Notes under the pieces: model-generated | Told to the model about the DNA's origin: nothing | The model's database searches: none | The model's input: only the letters and a program-made list of their open reading frames with translations | Part shown: positions 1 through 10,558 of the stretch, piece by piece | Position numbering within the stretch: the stretch's first letter is position 1 | Layout of the letters: every line of letters starts with the position of its first letter | Made by a program: the position numbers and the translations under genes | DNA from: a virus | IMG/VR virus record: IMGVR_UViG_3300046413_001055 | Span: 1-44,765 of that record | Direction: 5' to 3' (one strand) | Length of the DNA: 44,765 nt

Positions 1-1239
1 AGTTCTTCAAACTTTGTCAGCTATTCACCAGTAAAAGATGCTGTTGTTATTACTCCTGAATCAGAGCTATACACAATACGAGAAGCTCCAAATGGGTTTT
101 ATGAAGTTAATTTTGGTGATGGCATTTCTTTTGGTAAATCACCAGATCCTGGAAATAAAATCGTTTTAAAGTATCTTTCTGTCAGTGGTCCTACTGCAAA
201 TGAAGGTACCGTCTTTTCGTCTACAAGCAATATTACAGTAAATGGTCAATCATATCCGGTTTCAGTAGTAACTGCGGCTGAGTCAACCGGTGGTGCAGAA
301 AAACAATCAATAGATTCTATTAAGAACTTGGCTCCATTTGCATATGCTACACAACAGAGATTGGTTACATCACTCGATTATAAAGCTACGATACAAAGTA
401 ATTATACCGTGATTGAAGATGTGACAGTCTGGTCAGGTGATGAGAATGTACCAATTGATTATGGAAGAGCATATGTCTCTATTCTATATAAAACTGGTAC
501 TGCAACAAATACAAAAACAGAAACAGAGTCAAGCATCGTAAACAACTTTACCAAGAATCTATCTGTGATGTCAATTGCAACAAAGTTTGTAGATCCAATT
601 ACAGTGTTTATTGAATTGAATACAGTTTTTAATTTTGATCCTGCTCTTACTGGTAATACTCTAGCTTCTGTAGAAACAGATGTATTTAATTTTAAGAAAA
701 ACTTTTTTGCAAATAACCTTGAAAGATTTGAATCAGTATTTCGTAGATCGAATCTTTTGACCGAGGTAGATGCCTTAAGTCCAGCTATCTTATCATCAAG
801 AACTGAAGTAAAATGTCAATTAAGATTTACTCCATCTGTTGGTGTTGCAACTTCACATAAGCTTGCATTCCCTATGAGAATTGCAGATCCAGATGATATT
901 AACCATACTGTCATTTCAGATACATTCCAATTCCGTGGAGTTGTGGCACAATTAAGAAATAAACTTTCTGGTACTAAATTGCAAATATACGATTTGGCAG
1001 GAAATGTTTTACAAGATAACGTTGGTGAATATGATGCACCATCAGGAGTAGTAGATATAACTGGAATTAATCCAGAAGCTCTTATATTAGGTAGCACATA
1101 CCTACGACTTTCTGTTGTACCAGAAAATCAAAGCTTTGTTAAACCTCTACGAAATTATGTATTGAAACTTGATTCAACCAACTCATCAACTTCAGCACTG
1201 ATTGATAGACAGACCACTACATTGGAAGTCGATAACTAA
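1..1239 (+). CDS. gp6: Baseplate wedge protein gp6, C-terminal part (5' truncated)
   Basis: The frame is open from base 1, so the gene begins upstream of the window; 412 residues remain. An internal ATG at 328 would falsely shorten it, because the preceding 109 codons continue the same fold. The stretch around residues 95-125, including IDSIKNLAPFAYATQQRLVT and the following SLDYKATI, is typical of T4 gp6 and the related baseplate J family. In T4, gp6 dimers form the ring of the baseplate wedge that holds the wedges together. The stop codon overlaps the next start in TAATG, so translation is probably coupled. Identification rests on recognised family motifs and on gp8 lying downstream. Confidence 0.88.
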   Translation, partial: SSSNFVSYSPVKDAVVITPESELYTIREAPNGFYEVNFGDGISFGKSPDPGNKIVLKYLSVSGPTANEGTVFSSTSNITVNGQSYPVSVVTAAESTGGAEKQSIDSIKNLAPFAYATQQRLVTSLDYKATIQSNYTVIEDVTVWSGDENVPIDYGRAYVSILYKTGTATNTKTETESSIVNNFTKNLSVMSIATKFVDPITVFIELNTVFNFDPALTGNTLASVETDVFNFKKNFFANNLERFESVFRRSNLLTEVDALSPAILSSRTEVKCQLRFTPSVGVATSHKLAFPMRIADPDDINHTVISDTFQFRGVVAQLRNKLSGTKLQIYDLAGNVLQDNVGEYDAPSGVVDITGINPEALILGSTYLRLSVVPENQSFVKPLRNYVLKLDSTNSSTSALIDRQTTTLEVDN

Positions 1240-2321
1240 TGGCTAAAGAAGAAACCCTCAAACATTTTGATAGAATCGATATCAATTTTAGAAGAAGCTT
1301 GATAGAAGAGATCTTGCCTGAATATTTCAGGGAAGACTATCCTAATTTAATTGCATTTCTTGAGGGTTACTATGAATTCCAAGATTCTGATACTAATTTT
1401 GATGGAATGATTCATGAATTAAATACTATTCGAGAAACAGAAGATGCAAGTTTAGAAAGACTCGATCAGTTATTTGAAACTCTGGCACTTGGTGTATCTG
1501 GTGGTAATTTTTCATTTCCACGAGAAGCCATTCGAAACTTTGGAAATTTCTTTCGTGTAAAAGGTTCTCTTTTTTCTGGTGAAGGATTTTTCCGCGGATT
1601 CTTTGACGAAGAAGTTGAGATCATTTATCCAAAGAAATTTCTTTTTAATGTTGGAGAATCAGAACTTGGTGCAGAATATGGTAAGGTTATTCAAGATGGC
1701 GGTAAGTTCCAAGTATTCTCAATTTTAATTAAGTCACCGCTTTCGATTGGTGTATGGGAACAACTGTGGAGAAGATTTGTACATCCGACTGGTTTTTATC
1801 TTGCTAACGAAGTTGCAATCGAAGGTACTGACACAATTAATATTATTACAGATGAGTCTGTTCCAGATCCATTTAAAAATATTTTCTTTGTTATTGATAG
1901 CGCAGATGCAATTAGTAGTATCAATCCGCCACAAGCACAAGGTGATATATCACACCTAAATAATTACACCGCGCATGGAGCTAAATCTAATTTTGGCGCC
2001 AAGTTCCATATGAATGAACCGCAGTTTAGAACTAGTCCATATCGACTGACTGGATATTGGGCTGATTCAGCAATGGCTGCAACAGTTGGTGGAAAACAAT
2101 ACGCAACAATTAATGATGTTATGTTGCTTTATAAAGATCTGAAAGAATGGGCAGATTATGGACTCACATTTGATAACCTAGATTCTGCTGGAACAGGGAT
2201 TAGGTATGATAATGCATTTGAAACATTCGATATGAGGTCCTACCCAACATATGATGCTGACTATGTAAGTCCTCAGAATTATGTAGCAATAGGTTATTTA
2301 ACCTCAAATAAGCAGTATTAA
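1239..2321 (+). CDS. Virion structural protein in the gp7 position (putative baseplate component)
   Basis: This 360-residue protein starts at the ATG inside the gp6 stop (TAATG). Residues about 20-50 (LIEEILPEYFREDYPNLIAF and the following LEGYYEF) match an N-terminal segment I associate with baseplate proteins of marine T4-like phages. A middle part is rich in Phe and Gly (SLFSGEGFFRGFFDEE). The C-terminal third has low-complexity DSA and tyrosine-rich sequence. T4 gp7 occupies this position but is about 1030 residues long, so this is not a full-length gp7. It could be a short lineage-specific wedge protein or a fibre attachment protein. The role is inferred mainly from position between gp6 and gp8. 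Confidence 0.6.
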   Translation: MAKEETLKHFDRIDINFRRSLIEEILPEYFREDYPNLIAFLEGYYEFQDSDTNFDGMIHELNTIRETEDASLERLDQLFETLALGVSGGNFSFPREAIRNFGNFFRVKGSLFSGEGFFRGFFDEEVEIIYPKKFLFNVGESELGAEYGKVIQDGGKFQVFSILIKSPLSIGVWEQLWRRFVHPTGFYLANEVAIEGTDTINIITDESVPDPFKNIFFVIDSADAISSINPPQAQGDISHLNNYTAHGAKSNFGAKFHMNEPQFRTSPYRLTGYWADSAMAATVGGKQYATINDVMLLYKDLKEWADYGLTFDNLDSAGTGIRYDNAFETFDMRSYPTYDADYVSPQNYVAIGYLTSNKQY

Positions 2322-2325
2322 CATA

Positions 2326-2333
2326 TATAAATA
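2326..2333 (+). promoter_or_regulatory. T4-type late promoter octamer TATAAATA
   Basis: An exact TATAAATA lies in the 38-bp gap between the gene ending at 2321 and the start at 2360. T4-like phages transcribe late genes from this octamer with a phage sigma factor (gp55 type) and sliding-clamp activation. AGGATA, 8-10 bases before the ATG at 2360, is the likely ribosome binding site. Confidence 0.75.
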
Positions 2334-2359
2334 AGATTAATATTATTGCAGGATAGAAA

Positions 2360-4177
2360 ATGGCAAGACAAAACATATTTACTGGAACAGTAGGCAACGA
2401 TGGTACCGGAGATGATCTACGTACTGGCGCTACCAAAATTAATGCCAACTTTACTGAACTATATTCAAACATAACGGCTCTTTCACTGCAGCTTAATTTG
2501 CAAAGTGTTAATAGCAATGGTATTGGATTTGGTTTTGATGGCATTCTCTTTGATGGTGCTACTAAAGATTCGATGACAACTGTCACTCGATTAATTCCTG
2601 CTGATCCTTCTGGTATTAATAATATTACATTACAAGATAGCACAGGCACATTAGCCTTTATAACAGATATTAAGAAAGAAGCCGATCGCGATTATATTCT
2701 TGGAATTCGTGGAGGTACTACAAAGCTTCTCGACTCAGCTTCTGCAATTGATGCATTATTTGGTGCAGGTTTCTTAGATTCTGCTAGAGCAAATAGATTA
2801 AGTCTTGACTCTACTGATGTTACAGCATATATTGATTCTGCATATATACAATTTAGACAAAGCGGTGGCTTAGATTCAGCTCGTGCACTTGGTATGACAC
2901 TACAAACATCGGTGCAAGTTGATTCTTCAATTGATTCAGCTGTTACACAATTTAAATTAGACAATGATATTGGAGTAAATCCAGTTGATACTACACTAGC
3001 TGCCTTAACAGCTCTATTGACTGGTGCAACAACAGATGTTACACCCGAAGATTCTGCTGGTGCAAACGGTGGTTCAGGTCCTGGTAATCTATACTTTACA
3101 ACAGCAAGAGCCAACTCAGCAATTGATACTCGAGTAAATAAAACTTTTGTTGATGCACTTAATGTAGATGCTGATACTTTAGATGGAGTACAATATTCAA
3201 CTATAGCATCAGCAATTTCGGCTTTACCAGATTCTGCTCAAGTAACAGGAATTGTTACTGCTATTAATGCATCGATTCCATACGATCTTGTACCTGACCA
3301 AAATGAAGTTCGTGATCTTGGTACATCAGCTAAAAAATGGAAAGACCTGCATCTTAGCGGAAGCACTATACATCTTGGATCATTAAGATTAACAGATAAT
3401 AGTGGTAAGCTAAGTATTCCTGGAACTACATTCGGTATGGATTCAGGTCAACCGCTTTCCTTTGATTCTGCCGCCACTAGAACTATCAAATCTGGTAGTG
3501 ATAGTAAAATAATTGTCAATGCAAATCAAATACACATGGCTGCATCATCAAATGCTGCTCATAATGGATGGAGAGTAACCACAAACACACCAGCTGGTGG
3601 AGCATTTACAGATTTAGGAAATAAAGGTTTACTTTTTGTACCACAAAATACTACGACAGAAAGAAATAATTATAAAAATAATGCTTTCTATAGTTCGCAT
3701 TACAGAAAAGGTGCGATGCACTATAACTCAGTAACTAATGGATTTGAATTAGCCGATAGTGATGGATGGTTTTCAATTAATAGATCTGCTGTAAGTTCAG
3801 GTGCTGTACAATATCTTACTTTTGCCATTGATGGCGCGGTAAGTGGGGCTAGTAATCAAGATTTATTTACAACTAATGGAGCTTCTCCTCCAAACGGAAT
3901 GTTAATGCCAGTTGCTGGCACAACTACTCATATTACGGCCAACTTTACATCATCATCATACGGTGGTAGCTCATCAACTTTCTTATTAGATATTGATATT
4001 AATGGCGTTACACAAACTTCAAAATCAATTGAAGTTACAGGAAATGGAACTCAAACTTTGAATCAAACAGCAGCTGTTTCATATAATGCAGGAGATAGAA
4101 TTTCAGTAGCTTTAACCCAAGACGCAGGTCATACTTCAACAAACCTTCACGTATTACTTAGAATTCAGGAATCTTAA
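2360..4177 (+). CDS. Tail-fibre-like protein with DSA motifs
   Basis: A 605-residue protein in the middle of the baseplate genes. The N-terminus (residues 1-36, including GNDGTGDDLRTGATKINANF) is a segment common at the start of tail-associated fibres in marine myoviruses. Residues about 115-200 carry repeated DSA/DSS motifs such as LDSARA and IDSAYIQFRQ. A NLYFTTARA motif follows near 245-255. A DLGTSAKKWKDLHLSGSTIH segment near 325-345 recurs in the giant fibre at 24180. The last 120 residues look like a beta-sandwich tip (DIDINGVTQT, GDRISVALTQ) and resemble the end of the protein at 40634. It has its own late promoter. It is probably a short fibre attached to the baseplate; the receptor is unknown. 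Confidence 0.7.
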   Translation: MARQNIFTGTVGNDGTGDDLRTGATKINANFTELYSNITALSLQLNLQSVNSNGIGFGFDGILFDGATKDSMTTVTRLIPADPSGINNITLQDSTGTLAFITDIKKEADRDYILGIRGGTTKLLDSASAIDALFGAGFLDSARANRLSLDSTDVTAYIDSAYIQFRQSGGLDSARALGMTLQTSVQVDSSIDSAVTQFKLDNDIGVNPVDTTLAALTALLTGATTDVTPEDSAGANGGSGPGNLYFTTARANSAIDTRVNKTFVDALNVDADTLDGVQYSTIASAISALPDSAQVTGIVTAINASIPYDLVPDQNEVRDLGTSAKKWKDLHLSGSTIHLGSLRLTDNSGKLSIPGTTFGMDSGQPLSFDSAATRTIKSGSDSKIIVNANQIHMAASSNAAHNGWRVTTNTPAGGAFTDLGNKGLLFVPQNTTTERNNYKNNAFYSSHYRKGAMHYNSVTNGFELADSDGWFSINRSAVSSGAVQYLTFAIDGAVSGASNQDLFTTNGASPPNGMLMPVAGTTTHITANFTSSSYGGSSSTFLLDIDINGVTQTSKSIEVTGNGTQTLNQTAAVSYNAGDRISVALTQDAGHTSTNLHVLLRIQES

Positions 4178-4179
4178 TC

Positions 4180-5523
4180 ATGCCAGCAATTGTAACCGAT
4201 GCTCTTAGAACTCTTTTAGCTAGACAATTTTTTGATCAGTTTGCCCAAAATACTGCGAGATATTATATTGGTATTGGCAGATCAGAAATTTGGGATAGCG
4301 CTGATACAGTACCAACTCCGATTAACAGAGCGAGTGATGTTACTGGCGCAAGAAACCAAATGCAATCTGTCAAGAAAGTTCAAGCAACATCTCTTGTAGT
4401 TCCACGATATAATTGGTCAAACGGCACAATATATTCACAATTCGATAGTCAAGTTTCTGGCTATCCTGCTAATCCATATTATGTAATGAATGGTAATAAC
4501 AATGTGTATATTTGTTTAGAAACTGGTAGAGATAATAGTGGAGTGGCAGTTGGATCTACTGTAGAACCAACAAGTGCAAACAATGATTCATTTAGATTAT
4601 CAGATGGTTATGTTTGGAAATTTCTATTTACTGTTAGTGCATCAAGAGCAAACTCATTTATGTCATCTAACTTTTTACCAGTTAAAAAACAATTGCAAAC
4701 TGATTCATCATCAACCGGTATTCAATTAAAACAAGAAGAAATACAAGATACTGCCAAAGTTGGTGCAGTAACATCAGTTATTATTACTTCAGTTGGTAGT
4801 GCATATACATCAAATCCAACAGTTAATATTCTTGGTTCTGGTACTGGAGCTCAAGCTATAGCTAGAATTGATTCAGCAACTGGCACACTAGCATGGATTA
4901 AAATGGCTGATAGCGGTACTACTCAAAAGTTAGGATTAGGTTATACTCGAGTTGAAGTTGAAATTACTGGTGGTGGAGGCGGTGGTGCTACTGCCCGCGC
5001 GGTTCTTGGTCCAGATTCCGGAATTGGTGCAGACTGTCGAGTTGATTTAAAATCTGCTGCTATTATGTTCCATTCTCGTATTGAAGGAACAGATAGTAAC
5101 TTCATCACAGATCAAGACTTTAGACAAGTGACATTGGTCAAAGATATTAAAGATGATGCAGGTTCAGTATTTACAGCAACAACTGGTAATACTCTAAAAA
5201 GAATGAAGTTATCAAGCGTAGTACAAGCTTTTACTAAAGACAAAATTATCAGAGGTCAAATTACTTTGGCTGAAGCATACATTGATGATATAGATTCATC
5301 AGACATTTATTATCATCAAACTACAACAACTGGTTTTTCTGATTTCCAAGATGGGGAAGTTGTTAATGAAACAAATGGTGTAGGTACTGGAATTATTGAT
5401 TCTGCTAAGATCAATCCAGAAGTTAATCCTAACACCGGTGATATATTATACATAGATAATAGAGCAGCTATCTTACGGTCGAATGTGCAAGCAGAAGACG
5501 TAAAAGTTATTTTACAGTTCTAA
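4180..5523 (+). CDS. gp8: Baseplate wedge protein gp8
   Basis: A 447-residue protein that begins with an RxLLARQFFDQFAQN-type helix followed by YYIGIGRSEIWDS, which aligns by eye with the FITFGRSEPW segment of T4 gp8. Further shared points are the VVPRYNWSNGTIY region, the YVWKFLFTVS segment near residue 150, and the end (ILYIDNRAAILRS, then EDVKVILQF), which parallels the T4 end IYMENRPPI and EINILFTF. It is longer than T4 gp8 (334 residues), with an insert including a Gly run EITGGGGGGATARAV near residue 265. In T4, gp8 is a dimeric wedge protein that contacts gp6, gp7 and gp10. It contains about eight Asp-Ser pairs, many in inserted loops. Confidence 0.85.
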   Translation: MPAIVTDALRTLLARQFFDQFAQNTARYYIGIGRSEIWDSADTVPTPINRASDVTGARNQMQSVKKVQATSLVVPRYNWSNGTIYSQFDSQVSGYPANPYYVMNGNNNVYICLETGRDNSGVAVGSTVEPTSANNDSFRLSDGYVWKFLFTVSASRANSFMSSNFLPVKKQLQTDSSSTGIQLKQEEIQDTAKVGAVTSVIITSVGSAYTSNPTVNILGSGTGAQAIARIDSATGTLAWIKMADSGTTQKLGLGYTRVEVEITGGGGGGATARAVLGPDSGIGADCRVDLKSAAIMFHSRIEGTDSNFITDQDFRQVTLVKDIKDDAGSVFTATTGNTLKRMKLSSVVQAFTKDKIIRGQITLAEAYIDDIDSSDIYYHQTTTTGFSDFQDGEVVNETNGVGTGIIDSAKINPEVNPNTGDILYIDNRAAILRSNVQAEDVKVILQF

Positions 5524-5533
5524 AGGATGAGCG

Positions 5534-8500
5534 ATGCCTAATAATTTTACTAAAAATCTATTTGCAACAACATATAGAGATGACTTTAGAGATAGCGATC
5601 ATTATCATCGCATACTTTTTAATAGCGGTAAGCAATTGCAAGCTCGTGAGCTTACGCAAATGCAAACTATTATCCAAAAAGAAGTTGAAAGATTCGGAAG
5701 AAATATATTTAAAGAAGGTGCTTCTGTTGTACCAGGAGGCATGTTTGTAAATAATAAATATGAATATGTAAAAATTGATGCAACTACTAGTCTGCCTTCT
5801 AGTACTACTTCAATGATTGACGATACATTTGTTGGTCAAACTTCAAATGTTAGTGTAAAAGTAATAGAAATTTTACCTGTTGATGCATTGACTAGTGATC
5901 CTGCTACTCTTTATATTCAATATATTAATCAAAGTTCAGGCACTATTGGCACTGCGCCAATACGATTGACTCCAGGAGAAAATATTGTTGGAACTAGTAG
6001 TGGTGTTACACTAAAAGTTCAAACCACAAATACGTCATCAAATAAAGCTGTAGGTAGAGGTACGCGGGCTTCGATGCAACGTGGTACGTTCTTTACTCAA
6101 GGACATTTTGTTCAAGCTGATGAACAATCAATCTTAGTTTCAAAATATGATTCTGCTCCAACAGAAAACGTAGGTTTTGTAGTCACACAAGATATTGTAA
6201 CGGTTAGTGATACTTTAGCTCTTTATGATAATCAAACAGCTAATCCAAATCTAACTGCTCCAGGCGCGGATCGTTATAGAATTAGGTTAACATTGAAAAA
6301 TGAGTCTGATAAAGATTCAGCTGATACATTTGTTTTCTTTGGAAAGATCCGTGATGGAGAATTAATTGAAGCAGTTAGTGGTACAAACGATTATAACAAA
6401 ATCGCTGAATTTGATGCTCTTCGTGTAAAAGAAATTAATGGAGATTTTGTAAAAAAACCATTTAGAATTAATTATGATTCTTCGTCATATTCTAACTTTA
6501 ATTTAAATGTTTCTCCAGGCACTGCTTATGTTGCTGGCTATAGAGCACACAGAGCGGATCCTACAGTAATTGAAGTACCGAAAGCTACTACATCTATTAC
6601 TATAAATGCTGAACCTGTTGGTGCAGGTTTTGGCAACTTTGTTTTAGTTGATTCTATAAATGGATTACCAAATATAGAAACTTTTGATTTGCAAAATTTA
6701 AGAAGTGTTAGGTCGTATGGTGGTTCAACAATTGGTACTGCACGTGTTAAATCGGTAGAAGAAGACGGAGCTTTAACTCGCTTCTATCTGATGGACATTA
6801 AGATGAATGCAAGTCAAAACTTTAGAGACGTAGCATCAATTGGTACAGCCGCAAATTCATTTGCTAACTTACAACTTGAAAATACCATAGCAGTTATCAA
6901 AGATGCTGCTAATAATGATTTACTGTTTGACTTTCCAGAAAATAGAGTTAAGGCAACTTCTGATGTTACACTTACAACACAAAGAAGATTAACTGCAACT
7001 ACTGATGGTAATGGTGATACTACTTTCCCTGCTCTAGCTAGTGGCGAAGTTTTTGCAAATGCAAATCAATGGGTATTTTCTGCAGTTGCTGGTGTTGCAT
7101 TCACTCCAACTACTGTCACAGGTTCTGGAACACAATCAGCGTCAATAACTGGTGGACCTGCTAGTACAGCTATAGAAGCAATTGTGCAAGTACAAAAAGA
7201 TGGTGTTACAAGAACCAAATCTCTTGCTACTCAAACAATGGCTGCAAGTATTACAAATCCTGGCGGTGGAGGACAACCATACATTAATTTAGGTAAAGCT
7301 GATATTTTTGAAGTACAAAGAATTCGTACAGTAGATTCTGATGGTAGTGATTTAAGAGCAGACTTTCTTGTTGATAATGGTCAAAGAGATAACTTCTATG
7401 AAACTGGTAAATTACTTTTAAAGACTACAGCAAAAACACCAGTTGGCAACGTGTACGTAAGATTTACATATTTTAATCACGGTGCTACTGGAGACTATTT
7501 TGATGCATCATCTTATACTGGTCAAGTCACATATGGTCAAATTCCTGATCACACAAAAGCTGATGGATCTGTAGTTTCATTAACAGATGTTTTAGATTTT
7601 AGATCTCGTAAAGATGATAACAATACTGGATTTGCTGCAGCAACTGCAAGAGTCAATGAAATTCCAGTAAATACTAGTCTAGTCACATTAGATACAGAAT
7701 ATTATTTGCCTAGATATGATAAATTAGTAATTGACCAACAAGGAATTATATCTGTAGTTCAAGGTACGCCTTCTTTAACACCAAAATTTGCAAATACTCC
7801 AGAACAAACTTTGGAATTATACCGTATCGAATTGAATGCTGGTTCAAAAAATGTAGATGATATGACAATGCGTAACATTGAAGCTAAAGGCTTTACAATG
7901 CGCGATATCCAAAAACTTGAAGATAGAGTTGATGATCTTGAAGAAGCTACTGCATTGAGTTTATTAGAAGTTGATGTACAAAACTTTTCAGTCTTTGATT
8001 CTTCAGGTACCGATAGAACAAAATCAGGATTTGTAGTTGATAATTTTTTAGATCACTCAGTATCATTTACAGCAAATTCAGAATATAAAGCATCAATTGA
8101 TCCATCAGATAGAATTATGAGACCTACATTTAATGAAGAAAATGCTCGTCTAATTTATGATTCAGATTTATCAACAAATACAGTATTAAAAGGCGATAAT
8201 GTTTATATTAAATACACAGAACAAAGTTATATTAATCAACCTGTAGTGTCACAAACTATTAACGTTAATCCATTCGCCGTTATTACTCACAGAGGTAATA
8301 TGTTCCTTTCTCCTTCATCTGATGAATGGAAAGAAACTGTTTATATTGCACCAAGAATTATTCAAGGTGGAACAAGAATTGATAGAAGTCAAGCATTTAA
8401 TTTCAACAACTGGAATTGGAATTGGGCTGGCAACCAAAGAGGCAGAGTGGTTGCACGAAGGCAAATGGGAAATATGGTTCATACTAATAGAGTAGTACGG

Positions 8501-10558
8501 GACGAAACTATTAGAGAGGTTATTGGAGATAGAGTAGTTAATGTTGCTATTATTCCATTTATGCGCTCGCGAATGGTTTTCTTCCAAGCTCAAGGATTGG
8601 GTCCTAATGTGCAAATGTGGCCATGGTTTGATGGTGTACCAGTAAACGATTGGGTTAAATCAGAAGCATTCCAAAGATTTGCTACTACATCAGATGAATA
8701 TGGAAATAGATTAAATACTGCAACACAGCATCCTAATGGTCCATCAACACTTACTACTACTCCACAAGGTTTAGTAGAAGGATCTTTCTTTATCCCATCT
8801 ACTCCAAATCTCAGATTTAGAACAGGTGAAAGAGAATTTAAACTATTAGATATTACAGCTAATAATGAAAAAGATGCTCTTTCTATTGCTAAGACAACAT
8901 TTAGTGCAGCAGGTCTTATTGAAACTCGGCAGCGAGATATTCTCTCAACCCGATTTATTACAGTTCGTGGCCAACGAGCTATGATCGATGATGGGCCAAG
9001 CGATCCACTAGCACAAACCTTTTATGTTGATAAAGTCGATGGAATATATGTTACAAGAATTAGGTTGTATTTTGCATCAAAATCTAATTCAATACCAGTA
9101 CAAGTAGAATTAAGACCAGTAGAAAATGGTCATCCGTCATCGACTACTACTATTCCTGGTTCAGTTGTTTTTGTTAATCCAGGAAATGTGACAGTTAGTA
9201 ATGATGCATCTGCTCCTACAGATTTTAGATTTGAAGAGCCTATTTTCTTAAATCCATATACTGAATATGCATTTATTGTTAAAGCAGAAACTACAGATTA
9301 TAATGTGTATATTGCAGAAACCGAACAGTTTGTTTTGAATTCTACAGAAAAGAAAGTTACAAAGCAACCAACTCTTGGTTCTTTATTCTTATCACAGAAT
9401 TCATCAACATGGGAACCTGCACAAACCAAAGATATGATGTTCCAAATCCATCAAGCACAATTTGATTTAGCTGGTGGTACGGCAGTACTAGAAAATGCTC
9501 CTATCTCTCGCAAATTAATGGATGAAAATCCACTTACATTTGATTCGGCAAGTAGCACTCTCATTGTAAATCAAAAGAATCATGGATTTATATCAGGTGA
9601 TAATGTAAAAATTTATGGACTTGATTCAGGTACTGCATATGGTGGTGGATTAGTTGGTTCAGATATTCTTGGTTCTCGCACAGTAGTTGCAGTTGATGAA
9701 GATAACTTTACAATCACATTATCAAAAACAAATCCTAGTAGCGCATTTAACTTTGGTGGCACAGCAGTAATGTCAACTCGGAATATGATGTTTGAAACAG
9801 TAGTGCCATTCGTTGAGCCACTATTGCCAATTAGCACTGGAATGACAATAAGAGGTAAATTTACTTCTGGCAAATCGCTCGCTGGAACAGAAACGCCATA
9901 TGCAAAGGATGTTGTATTTACTGATCTTGATGTTAGAGAGAATAATGTCTTTAATACACCAGCAATGATTGCAAATGCTGATTTAGAAACAAGTAACATA
10001 GGAGCTGGCGTAAAATCAGCTACTATAGAATTAGGTTTGACGACTGGCAATCCAGACGTTTCTCCTTTAATTGATATGCAAAGAGCGTCTATGTTCTTAA
10101 TTCATAATCATGTTGATATGCAAGACTCAGCTAATGCACCAGTCAATGCACCGCAACATAATACACCAATTAACTTTGTTGATGAAACTGCTGCAATCGG
10201 TGGATCACATATTGGTAAGCATATTGTAAGGCCAGTAACTCTTGAAGAAGATGCTATTGGCTTGAAGATATTACTTTCTGCTCATCGTCCATCAACAGCA
10301 GATTTTGATGTTTATTATAAAGTTGCTAATGATGGAGAAAACTTTGATGACACTCCATGGATCGAAGTTGCAAAAGAAACAGAACTACCATCAGATGAAA
10401 ATCCAACTGTGTTTAGAGATTATAGATATTTGGTAGGAGGTCAAAATGGTCTATCAACTTCTTTCTCTCGCTTCGTGATTAAAATTGTAATGAAATCTAC
10501 TAATTCTGCAAAGCCTCCAATTTTCAGAGACTTAAGAGTAATTGCATTGGCTGTATAA
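5534..10558 (+). CDS. Large DUF4815-type virion structural protein
   Basis: A 1674-residue protein preceded by AGGATGAGCG as ribosome binding site. The N-terminus (HRILFNSGKQLQARELTQMQ, residues about 25-45) is the hallmark of DUF4815 proteins of phage tails. A coiled-coil-like segment near residues 790-815 (RDIQKLEDRVDDLEEATALS) and the following TKSGFVVDNFLDHS also fit that family. The C-terminal half is beta-rich and includes QTFYVDKVDGIYVTRIRLYF and ends IFRDLRVIALAV. Its place after gp8 suggests it replaces some of the T4 gp9-gp12 baseplate-periphery proteins, none of which I recognise in this window. That functional equivalence is an inference. At least eleven DS pairs occur along its length. 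Confidence 0.82.
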   Translation: MPNNFTKNLFATTYRDDFRDSDHYHRILFNSGKQLQARELTQMQTIIQKEVERFGRNIFKEGASVVPGGMFVNNKYEYVKIDATTSLPSSTTSMIDDTFVGQTSNVSVKVIEILPVDALTSDPATLYIQYINQSSGTIGTAPIRLTPGENIVGTSSGVTLKVQTTNTSSNKAVGRGTRASMQRGTFFTQGHFVQADEQSILVSKYDSAPTENVGFVVTQDIVTVSDTLALYDNQTANPNLTAPGADRYRIRLTLKNESDKDSADTFVFFGKIRDGELIEAVSGTNDYNKIAEFDALRVKEINGDFVKKPFRINYDSSSYSNFNLNVSPGTAYVAGYRAHRADPTVIEVPKATTSITINAEPVGAGFGNFVLVDSINGLPNIETFDLQNLRSVRSYGGSTIGTARVKSVEEDGALTRFYLMDIKMNASQNFRDVASIGTAANSFANLQLENTIAVIKDAANNDLLFDFPENRVKATSDVTLTTQRRLTATTDGNGDTTFPALASGEVFANANQWVFSAVAGVAFTPTTVTGSGTQSASITGGPASTAIEAIVQVQKDGVTRTKSLATQTMAASITNPGGGGQPYINLGKADIFEVQRIRTVDSDGSDLRADFLVDNGQRDNFYETGKLLLKTTAKTPVGNVYVRFTYFNHGATGDYFDASSYTGQVTYGQIPDHTKADGSVVSLTDVLDFRSRKDDNNTGFAAATARVNEIPVNTSLVTLDTEYYLPRYDKLVIDQQGIISVVQGTPSLTPKFANTPEQTLELYRIELNAGSKNVDDMTMRNIEAKGFTMRDIQKLEDRVDDLEEATALSLLEVDVQNFSVFDSSGTDRTKSGFVVDNFLDHSVSFTANSEYKASIDPSDRIMRPTFNEENARLIYDSDLSTNTVLKGDNVYIKYTEQSYINQPVVSQTINVNPFAVITHRGNMFLSPSSDEWKETVYIAPRIIQGGTRIDRSQAFNFNNWNWNWAGNQRGRVVARRQMGNMVHTNRVVRDETIREVIGDRVVNVAIIPFMRSRMVFFQAQGLGPNVQMWPWFDGVPVNDWVKSEAFQRFATTSDEYGNRLNTATQHPNGPSTLTTTPQGLVEGSFFIPSTPNLRFRTGEREFKLLDITANNEKDALSIAKTTFSAAGLIETRQRDILSTRFITVRGQRAMIDDGPSDPLAQTFYVDKVDGIYVTRIRLYFASKSNSIPVQVELRPVENGHPSSTTTIPGSVVFVNPGNVTVSNDASAPTDFRFEEPIFLNPYTEYAFIVKAETTDYNVYIAETEQFVLNSTEKKVTKQPTLGSLFLSQNSSTWEPAQTKDMMFQIHQAQFDLAGGTAVLENAPISRKLMDENPLTFDSASSTLIVNQKNHGFISGDNVKIYGLDSGTAYGGGLVGSDILGSRTVVAVDEDNFTITLSKTNPSSAFNFGGTAVMSTRNMMFETVVPFVEPLLPISTGMTIRGKFTSGKSLAGTETPYAKDVVFTDLDVRENNVFNTPAMIANADLETSNIGAGVKSATIELGLTTGNPDVSPLIDMQRASMFLIHNHVDMQDSANAPVNAPQHNTPINFVDETAAIGGSHIGKHIVRPVTLEEDAIGLKILLSAHRPSTADFDVYYKVANDGENFDDTPWIEVAKETELPSDENPTVFRDYRYLVGGQNGLSTSFSRFVIKIVMKSTNSAKPPIFRDLRVIALAV

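Noticed and set aside
816-1097. Antisense open frame inside gp6
   Set aside because: It lies fully opposite a conserved baseplate gene, has no ribosome binding site or family motif, and reflects codon bias of the sense gene.
9613-10050. 145-codon antisense open frame in the DUF4815-type gene
   Set aside because: Entirely antisense to a well-supported gene and without recognisable features.
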